Positions 54,507 through 61,208 of a stretch of 64,000 bases of DNA are shown in pieces; the stretch's first letter is position 1, and each line of letters starts with the position of its first letter. The stretch covers positions 22,457-86,456 of the forward strand of contig JAEZGM010000047.1 of the NCBI GenBank assembly GCA_023416955.1. Reading direction: 5' to 3'. A program made the translations under genes and the position numbers. The DNA comes from Bacillota bacterium. GTDB taxonomy: Bacteria; Bacillota; Clostridia; Oscillospirales; Acutalibacteraceae. A model generated the notes under the pieces. It was not told where the DNA came from and did no database searches. It saw only the letters and a program-made list of their open reading frames with translations.

Positions 54507-55259
54507 TCATTTTTTTAGTATTCTCTTTAGGTATTCAACATCTAACAACAAATTCACCGTTTCAAAGTTTCCTTTATAAAACACACCCCAGTTATTGAAA
54601 ACACAAGGCGATTCCTTTGCTTTTTGCAGTGTATCCACTTGAATGAAAGACACAGGAACGTCATTCGTTTCACAATACTGTTTTATCGTCTCAATGCTTT
54701 GATAGACATAAGGGCATTGCATATCATAATAAATTGTCAGCTCTTTGCTTTCGATTTTTTGGGTTTTCGCATTTTGTGCGAATCTTGGCGTTGTTCCATC
54801 AAAAGAGAGTGCAAGCAATTCATATCCATCATCGGTAGTATCAACAACCTCAAAACCGAACTTCTTCGCAAATGATTGGTCAGAAAGCCAGGACTTTTGT
54901 TTTTTTGCTCCGAGCATACAAATGCCTGATTTACCCTTTTCTTTGGCATCAGCCAAACAATACTCCATCAGCGCTCGCCCATATCCTTTCCCTTTGTAAC
55001 TGCCGGAAACCCATAAGCAATACACATAATAATAGTTGTCACCGGTTATGGGAACCCAAGCAGTTTCAAGCGGAGCATATTCGATAAAAACCGTAGCCTT
55101 TGCATTTAATTTCCGAAAAACATGGCCTTCCTTTAATCGATCTGAAAGCCATTGGCGCTTTGCTTCAACACCTGGATGTGGCTTTTTACTGCGGATAATG
55201 CAGCATAAATGCTCATTAACAAGGTTCTCTGTTGTTAAGTTTACAAAATCAGTACACAT
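54507..55259 (-). CDS. GNAT acetyltransferase with YoaP C-terminal domain
   Basis: 250 residues: GNAT domain (GSYKGKGYGRALMEYCL) in the N-terminal two thirds and a YoaP-type thioredoxin-like domain at the C terminus (YYDMQCPYVYQSIETI, then NNWGVFYKGNFETVNLL). The same fusion is B. subtilis YoaP. Substrate unknown. The preceding 267 bp (54,240-54,506) hold one terminator and otherwise nothing recognisable. Confidence 0.88.
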   Translation of the reverse strand: MCTDFVNLTTENLVNEHLCCIIRSKKPHPGVEAKRQWLSDRLKEGHVFRKLNAKATVFIEYAPLETAWVPITGDNYYYVYCLWVSGSYKGKGYGRALMEYCLADAKEKGKSGICMLGAKKQKSWLSDQSFAKKFGFEVVDTTDDGYELLALSFDGTTPRFAQNAKTQKIESKELTIYYDMQCPYVYQSIETIKQYCETNDVPVSFIQVDTLQKAKESPCVFNNWGVFYKGNFETVNLLLDVEYLKRILKK

Positions 55260-55481
55260 ATTTTAATTTTCCTCTCTTACAAATTTCTGTTTATCTGGCA
55301 CTCCTCGTTATATAAAGAATCCGAATTTAGGGATAGCACAAAAATTCTCAAAAGAAAACACGGAAAAATTTAGTCCAAATCTTGACATACAGCTATTATA
55401 TGAAATACTGATCACATACCACGTCACAATATATAGACATCCTCTGAAAACTCCAATAAAGCTCATTCGGGCCTGTATACA

Positions 55482-55522
55482 AGAATCCCGGAAGCTGCGT
55501 GAACGCTAGCTTCCGGGATTCT
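55482..55522 (-). terminator. Terminator downstream of the nuclease gene
   Basis: AGAATCCCGGAAGCT / AGCTTCCGGGATTCT, a perfect 15-bp stem with an 11-base loop, directly after island repeat copy 1 on the minus strand. Confidence 0.8.
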
Positions 55523-55528
55523 TCAACT

Positions 55529-55608
55529 GGTCCGAGTGTTCATAACGACAAATTCGGAGACCCGCATAGAATAAGCTTTATAGGCACAAACAAGCGAATA
55601 TTACAATA
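55529..55608 (-). repeat. Island repeat copy 1 (~80 bp)
   Basis: Begins (plus strand) GGTCCGAGTGTTCATAACGA and contains CCCGCATAGAATAAG and GCGAATATTACAA. It lies 38 bases 3' of the nuclease gene stop. Close match to copies at 57,847, 58,380 and 59,980. Confidence 0.85.
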
Positions 55609-55646
55609 AATAAAAATGGAAACACCGCCTTATATCTTTCTATTAT

Positions 55647-57584
55647 TTAGAGGTCTTCCATATCAGAATCATCAATAGAACCGCCAACTAACAACCAGCC
55701 GTGAGGAGTGCGTAGATATAGTTGCCCCTGCCCCCATGCGATACCTTCTCCGAAAAATTTAAAACAATCTGCACACATGCAAGCCCATGCGCCATGATCC
55801 TGCAACTTGCCGTCAATCATGTATTTTTCGTCTTCAAACGAGCAGTGACAAATATCGCATTCAACAGGGGTGCCTTCAAAATATCGGTTTTTCTTTTTCG
55901 CGAAATTCATGTCAACTAATTCGTCTAGCGACAGTGTGGACGAACCCAAGTCAAAAAAAGCACCTTTATCACGTGGTTGTATTTTGGTATCGATTTGTAG
56001 AACTAATTTTTTGTTTGCCTCTACGTATTCAGAAAATAGGGAGATCATATCGGTTGACTCACAAGTACGCCATTTCTCATCACGAAGCTTGAAAAAAATG
56101 TTTTCTTTGTCCACTTTATCGCAGCGAAAAGAACGATATTGCATGCCCAAATCTTCGATAATGTCGCTATCTCGCGATTCTTTCCCGCCCCATGTGGCCG
56201 CGAGTAACAAAGCATTTAAATTTCCATCATAGTATTTTTTCAGCACTTTTGGAAATGACAACGCATTTCCTGTGTTTTCGAGTGCACCGAAATACATTCG
56301 GACATCATTGGGATCATGAACAATAATGTGATAAGAGGGTATATACAGGAGACCGTCTTCCCTTGTTGTTGCATAATAGATCGTAAATACTCCAGTGCAC
56401 GGGTTGTAAATTGATATGTCAATTTCCGAATCCGGAAATTCCACTTGGACTTCCTCAATAATCCTGAGTATATGAGCTTTCCATATGGGGTTTTCAGACA
56501 AACAAGACGAAATTTCACTCTTGAGTGTCTTTATATGTGTGGTATTATTGACAAAGAGTTTTTTCTTGAATCTTTGTCCGGTGGAACCATCCTCACCTCG
56601 CAATTCAGAAATAATGGTTTCATCGCTTAGCAAAGCGTTTCTAGCAAATGAACCGTGTCGGATAATATTAAGAATTTCGGAATTTGGCGCATCAAGCAGT
56701 TCTCCAAATTTCGCAGGATACCCAATTTCATAATAATCATTTTGTGGGCGGGGCTTCATATCCCCGACACTCTCGTGTAGGTAACACAAAGCTTCCTCTT
56801 CTTCCATGTCGGGAAGTAGTTCTTGAACTTCTTCAATTACATCTGAATCGCGGCTAATTATTTGTAGACATTTTTCTTTTGTCAATATCTGCAATCCGGT
56901 ATACGCAATATACTCATGTACAGGTATTTCGGGAAGTGTTGATACCTCGGATTCTTCTATCCCCACCATTTGGGCGACAGAGGCTCGCATTGCAGCTACT
57001 CGTTCTTCTGCACTCAATTCATTTCGAAAATAGAATGTGACTAGCACATAATCATCAATTTGTTTTTCTTGATAAGTTTTTTGAATTGAATGGACACCAT
57101 TTTCCAATGCGCTTGCGTCTTTATACCAGTACATGTCATGCCATGGGGCAATGAAACGCCCTTGAGAGATTGATAATGGATGAACAAGATTTACATGGAA
57201 ATCAGCACCATCATCTGTTACAACAATTTCATACCCTTGCAATGAGAATGTTGTATCGTCGGCAAAACGAGAAAAAGGTACTAGCAATTCACCCCATTCA
57301 GTGGAAGCGATGATAACGTTTATCTCCGCATCCTTCACACCGAAGTGTTGTTTTACGCCTTCGACATATTTGTTGACTTCGTGTAACGCCTCGCGAGAAG
57401 CAGCATTACTTCGCTTTATCTCTATAAGGACATGATTTCCAAACTTGTCTTTTGCGTAAAGATCAATAAATCCATTTGTTCCGAACTCATTGGGGATATA
57501 CTGCTCTTTTTTAAGAAGTGTCAGATCAGATTGGAGTTTATTTATATTTAACGAGATGAGATCACGCAACTGGGATTCTTTCAT
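55647..57584 (-). CDS. PD-(D/E)XK nuclease with C-terminal Cys cluster, defence candidate
   Basis: About 645 residues. N terminus shows a NucS/DUF91-like endonuclease core: GFIDLYAKD (D41) and VLIEIKRS (E55, K57) make a complete D...E-x-K site. The middle (about 150-560) is unrecognised. The C terminus has CDICHC...CMCADC (about 576-607), which could bind zinc. ATG at 57,584 follows AGGAGG. It is 3'-flanked by an island repeat. Probably a DNA-targeting effector; family name unknown to me. Confidence 0.78.
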   Translation of the reverse strand: MKESQLRDLISLNINKLQSDLTLLKKEQYIPNEFGTNGFIDLYAKDKFGNHVLIEIKRSNAASREALHEVNKYVEGVKQHFGVKDAEINVIIASTEWGELLVPFSRFADDTTFSLQGYEIVVTDDGADFHVNLVHPLSISQGRFIAPWHDMYWYKDASALENGVHSIQKTYQEKQIDDYVLVTFYFRNELSAEERVAAMRASVAQMVGIEESEVSTLPEIPVHEYIAYTGLQILTKEKCLQIISRDSDVIEEVQELLPDMEEEEALCYLHESVGDMKPRPQNDYYEIGYPAKFGELLDAPNSEILNIIRHGSFARNALLSDETIISELRGEDGSTGQRFKKKLFVNNTTHIKTLKSEISSCLSENPIWKAHILRIIEEVQVEFPDSEIDISIYNPCTGVFTIYYATTREDGLLYIPSYHIIVHDPNDVRMYFGALENTGNALSFPKVLKKYYDGNLNALLLAATWGGKESRDSDIIEDLGMQYRSFRCDKVDKENIFFKLRDEKWRTCESTDMISLFSEYVEANKKLVLQIDTKIQPRDKGAFFDLGSSTLSLDELVDMNFAKKKNRYFEGTPVECDICHCSFEDEKYMIDGKLQDHGAWACMCADCFKFFGEGIAWGQGQLYLRTPHGWLLVGGSIDDSDMEDL

Positions 57585-57781
57585 TATACTTCCTCCTATA
57601 AAAAAGCTCATAGATATTATAACATTATAGAAGGCATTTTTCATATTTTTTTCCAACGAAGATAAATAAGGTTACACATAAAGTACCAGTCTACTTACTT
57701 TTCTGAAGGACACTTCAAAATATAAATATCTTTGTATCAATATATCTATCAAATAGGTTAAGTAAATTTTAGAAATTAAGC

Positions 57782-57814
57782 AAAAACAGGCCGGTAAAAT
57801 ACCAACCTGTTTTT
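57782..57814 (-). terminator. Hairpin AAAACAGG / CCTGTTTT
   Basis: AAAAACAGG / CCTGTTTTT stem 3' of island repeat copy 2. The same hairpin plus TGTCGTTAT tail recurs at 59,838. Confidence 0.7.
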
Positions 57815-57870
57815 GTCGTTATGAACACTCGAGGTTCATTTGTAGTGGTGCGAGTGTTCATAACGACAAA
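57812..57870. repeat. 20-bp perfect inverted repeat overlapping island repeat copy 2
   Basis: TTTGTCGTTATGAACACTCG (57,812-57,831) and its exact inverse CGAGTGTTCATAACGACAAA (57,851-57,870), separated by 19 bases. The right arm is the head of island repeat copy 2, so the left arm is an inverted partial copy. Confidence 0.88.
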
Positions 57871-57928
57871 CTCGAAAAGTCTTATAAAATAAAGGCTTTT
57901 GGCAATCAACAAATGAATACTACAAATA
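57847..57928 (-). repeat. Island repeat copy 2 (~80 bp)
   Basis: GGTGCGAGTGTTCATAACGA through AATGAATACTACAA. About 120 bases 3' of the 68-aa gene. More diverged in its centre (GTCTTATAAAATAAAGG) than copies 1 and 4. Confidence 0.82.
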
Positions 57929-58048
57929 AAAGCACTTGACTTTAACAGGTTAAGTGCTTTTTATTTATGAAGTCATCGCCCTGTTGATTATATGAATAAT
58001 ATGACAGAGCAGTGATATAGATGATGCTTGTTAATAAAAAACAAAGCA

Positions 58049-58255
58049 TTACTTTTTTTTAATCGTTAATTTTCTTGTACCATCTTTTAGAATTTCCTTT
58101 TTTGTATATACACCATCTTTATCTAATTTTTTCTCGTATGGACGACCTAATTTATCATAACCTTCTTTAAAGAGTCCCTCCCTTTCTGCGGGTATTATTT
58201 CCGACGGTGTCATTGGTTCTACTGGTACAATAGTATTTTTGCGTTTATCTTTCAC
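58049..58255 (-). CDS. Small charged protein, unknown
   Basis: 68 residues, Lys/Glu-rich, no membrane segment or Cys. The end (GTRKLTIKKK) is basic. GTG start with GGAGG nine bases upstream, so translation is plausible. Position between two effector-like genes, with its own 3' repeat, is its only context; no function can be assigned. Confidence 0.6.
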   Translation of the reverse strand: MKDKRKNTIVPVEPMTPSEIIPAEREGLFKEGYDKLGRPYEKKLDKDGVYTKKEILKDGTRKLTIKKK

Positions 58256-58379
58256 ATTATTAACCTCCAGTATATTCTTAATTTTCCAATTTTGTCATAC
58301 ATTGACAGTAAAAATGCCAATCTAATCGATCTACCTGATTAGATTATATCATATTTTAGATATATCGCAAAACAATTAA

Positions 58380-58460
58380 CTTCGAATGTTCATAATGCAA
58401 ACTCGGGAACTCGCATAAAATAAAGGTTTTCGACATCAAGCAAATGAATATTACAACAAA
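58380..58460 (-). repeat. Island repeat copy 3 (~80 bp)
   Basis: ACTTCGAATGTTCATAATGC through AAATGAATATTACAACA. It begins 14 bases 3' of the TIR-like gene stop. An AATCTAATC / GATTAGATT hairpin at 58,319-58,345 follows on the minus strand. Confidence 0.8.
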
Positions 58461-58474
58461 GCCACTCTCTTTGC

Positions 58475-59644
58475 CTACATTAATTTTCTTAATTCTTGTA
58501 GTGTTTTCAGGACTTTCATAGTTGCTCCATAATCAAGTTGATTTTCTGCATATTCACACCTGTAAAGGCCTTGCAAATTTGATGGTAATATTGTTCCCGT
58601 CTTGCATAACAGAATTACTTTTTTGCCGTATAATGCTATCGCTGCACCTATTTCAATCAACACATTTTCATTTAGCCTTTTGTAAGAATTCCCGTCGTCT
58701 AACTGAATTTCCTCCACATCAACATGGATAATCCCAGCATCGCAATTTCTCATATCGTCAAATACCTTATCCGGTACAGGGATAGCGGTTGCTTCTCTTT
58801 CAATAGATACTATGGGTTCCATTTGTCCATATGACAATAGTTCTTTCAACTGCCCAACAATAGTAGCGTTGTTTTTACCATGCGAGATAAAGACGCGCGG
58901 CTTTTCTCGATCTGGAGTTTTTTGAGATTTCTGCTCATTCAATTCTGGTGGTTTAACATTAATTTTTTGCAATAGTTCGGCAGGTATATCATCTTTTATT
59001 GATGTCTCTGTATATGATTCGTCAGTTTTTTGTTCCGTGCCTTGAAAATTTGAAGCTGACGAATTAGAAGCATTTAAATAAATAAACTCATTCCCACTGA
59101 TATTTCGCAGGCAATTTGTCTTATTAGCATTTTCACGAAAAATCTTTATTGCAAAATCTAATCTATCAGTAGGGACGCCCTTTTTTTCGAATACATTTCT
59201 TAGAATGTCCTCGCGTGGTAATTTGTTTTGATCATATTGCGTATATATCTCCCGAAGTATTGTTGGTTTTAATATTGCTTCTTGCATAGCCAACAAATCA
59301 TCTCCCTCTTTTAATGGGGAAACGATTCTTTCACCTAATGTAGTAATTGAAATTTCTTTAGAGCCATATGCGCCTTCTGTTAGCCCATAAGCCATTGAAG
59401 CTCCAGACAAATATCTCCAATTCGTACTGGTCGGAGATATATTGCAGGCTTCGGCAACGAGGAGCGGCACTGTAGGTTGTCCAGCATAATTATCTTTAAT
59501 TGCCCTCGGTATTGCCAATGAATCTTCAAGCGAGTACACTGGGAGAAGATTTTGAGTTACCCTCGACTTCTTTTTTGGTGTCCCTGTCTTTTGAAGATTC
59601 TCCATGCTTTCTAACTGATTTTCCTGCTTATCAGATTCTGACAT
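58475..59644 (-). CDS. CAP12/Pycsar-type TIR-like effector protein
   Basis: 389 residues. Residues about 35-190 form a winged-helix-like domain often seen in TIR-like proteins (NWRYLSGASMAYGLTEG, ISITTLGERIV). After a charged linker, residues 250-389 match the PF10137 nucleotide-binding/TIR-like domain (VFISHGKNNATIVGQLKELL, CDAGIIHVDV, NENVLIEIGAAIALYG). E326 and E331 are candidate catalytic Glu. Related domains cleave NAD+ as CBASS/Pycsar effectors. It lies 3' of the cyclase-like gene. Whether it is active is inference. Confidence 0.85.
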   Translation of the reverse strand: MSESDKQENQLESMENLQKTGTPKKKSRVTQNLLPVYSLEDSLAIPRAIKDNYAGQPTVPLLVAEACNISPTSTNWRYLSGASMAYGLTEGAYGSKEISITTLGERIVSPLKEGDDLLAMQEAILKPTILREIYTQYDQNKLPREDILRNVFEKKGVPTDRLDFAIKIFRENANKTNCLRNISGNEFIYLNASNSSASNFQGTEQKTDESYTETSIKDDIPAELLQKINVKPPELNEQKSQKTPDREKPRVFISHGKNNATIVGQLKELLSYGQMEPIVSIEREATAIPVPDKVFDDMRNCDAGIIHVDVEEIQLDDGNSYKRLNENVLIEIGAAIALYGKKVILLCKTGTILPSNLQGLYRCEYAENQLDYGATMKVLKTLQELRKLM

Positions 59645-59837
59645 ATTACAATCACCCCAATTTTTACCATTATATATAAAATATTACACTTTTCGTTACT
59701 TGTTGTCAATTAATAAGTCCATTATTATCAAAATAAAGATGTGCTCTATTTCCACTACCGATTGAAAAAGCTAGCCCGAACTACCCTCCAACAGAAAGAC
59801 GCTCCGGATTGGTTGTTTACTTACATATGCAAAACAA

Positions 59838-59868
59838 AACAGACTGACACTCAATCAGCCTGTTTTGT
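59838..59868 (-). terminator. Hairpin AAAACAG..CTGTTTT
   Basis: AAAACAG(A)CTGA / TCAGCCTGTTTT stem 3' of island repeat copy 4, followed (plus strand) by GTCGTTAT as at 57,812. Part of the larger recurrent unit. The gap 59,645-59,837 is otherwise A+T-rich with no feature I can name. Confidence 0.65.
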
Positions 59869-59979
59869 CGTTATTGATAATCATAGAATAAGTCTATTTT
59901 CTATTATTTAAGGTCAAAAATTTATAAAATAAAAATCGTTCCCACAGGATAATTTCTCAAATCCTATAGAAACGTTTTT

Positions 59980-60060
59980 GGTACGAGTGTTCATAAAGAC
60001 AAACTCACAAACCCGCATAAAATAAGGCTTTACGGCACAAGCAAACGAATATTACAACAG
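59980..60060 (-). repeat. Island repeat copy 4 (~80 bp)
   Basis: GGTACGAGTGTTCATAAAGA through GCAAACGAATATTACAACAG, 47 bases 3' of the cyclase-like gene stop. Nearest to the consensus together with copy 1. Confidence 0.85.
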
Positions 60061-60107
60061 ATTATATGGATAATGTGTGTTAAGGAAAAACTCACTATCC
60101 TCTTAAT

Positions 60108-61091
60108 CTATAAGTCCTCAACTTCATATATTTTTAGATAATTCGAAAATGAATTTTCATCCATTGGAAACTGTGGGTCTGTCCATTCGCAATCTCTTAA
60201 AAATATTTTGCCTACAAAAACACTATTATCTCCTACCACACCCCTAACTTTTTCCCAATTATCTATCGCAGCGTTAAACCGATTTACAATCCAAGCATGT
60301 TTGCCAAATATTTTTATGTCTTGAACCTTGAAAAGATGTTCTGCTGGCGAATCGACTTGATTTATTCGCATATCGCGGGTACTTTGTAATAGCAATTCAA
60401 TTATTGCTTTGCGGTACTCTTCGAGTAGTTTTTTTTGTGAGATTATACTACTTTTAATACGTTGGAAAATTTCTTGCCTTTTCTCCGGCCATCTTTTTAA
60501 ATCCCATAAAAGCAACTTTGCTTCACGTTCATTAAAATAGTCAACTGAAAACAACATTTCTGAGTCAATGTAAATTGGGCTTTCGATAAGGTCTATACTA
60601 CGAGAATACACATTGGTAAATGTAGGATCAATAACAATCCGAGGATAATTAGCTATATTGCTTTCAAGCTCATAAGCTCTGTTCATTGCCTTACCAAAAA
60701 GTTGGTTGGTTCCTTCGTCATATAAAATATCACCAATCGTGGTGCCACCACGAATTAGTATGCCTTTCTTTAATAGGTCGGATTGAATGTCTGCTAATAC
60801 TAACAGTTCTTTCTCCAACATGCACATATAATGACCGTCGGATAATACTCCTTTTTCCCAATCAGATGCATACCTAATTCTTACAACAGAATCAGAAAAG
60901 AAAATAGTCTTTATATTAAGTGCAAGCTTTTCTGTTGATATACAATTATCGGAAGTATATTTGTCAAGTGGATTCTCGGTGTTGTATTTGTGAAATAAAG
61001 AGAGAATTTCACTCATTTCATTTTCGCTCTTATTCTCCACAAGATTTTTAAAACCCAAAATATCAATAAAGGTTACAACTGCACGTTCCAT
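60108..61091 (-). CDS. Class III nucleotide cyclase-like protein
   Basis: About 327 residues from the ATG at 61,091 (a GTG six codons upstream is possible; no well-placed ribosome site decides). FIDILGF (D10) and FFSDSVVRI (D67) match the two metal aspartates of class III cyclases; IRGGTTIGD and LFGKAMNRAYELES follow at the transition-state/substrate region. The rest is unrecognised. Pycsar cyclases (PycC) share this architecture. It sits upstream of the TIR-like gene. Activity and product are inference. Confidence 0.72.
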   Translation of the reverse strand: MERAVVTFIDILGFKNLVENKSENEMSEILSLFHKYNTENPLDKYTSDNCISTEKLALNIKTIFFSDSVVRIRYASDWEKGVLSDGHYMCMLEKELLVLADIQSDLLKKGILIRGGTTIGDILYDEGTNQLFGKAMNRAYELESNIANYPRIVIDPTFTNVYSRSIDLIESPIYIDSEMLFSVDYFNEREAKLLLWDLKRWPEKRQEIFQRIKSSIISQKKLLEEYRKAIIELLLQSTRDMRINQVDSPAEHLFKVQDIKIFGKHAWIVNRFNAAIDNWEKVRGVVGDNSVFVGKIFLRDCEWTDPQFPMDENSFSNYLKIYEVEDL

Positions 61092-61208
61092 CTTATCTAT
61101 ATATACCACCTTCCCAAACGCTTTACAGATCAGCTAATTTTGTTTTAGTTACCATATTCACAAAATCAACAGGATTTACACAATTGTCAGAGAACAAATC
61201 ATGAGTAG

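Noticed and set aside
55529..60060. Integron attC sites
   Set aside because: The repeats do not show RYYYAAC and GTTRRRY end boxes, are not palindromic over their length, and no tyrosine integrase is in view.
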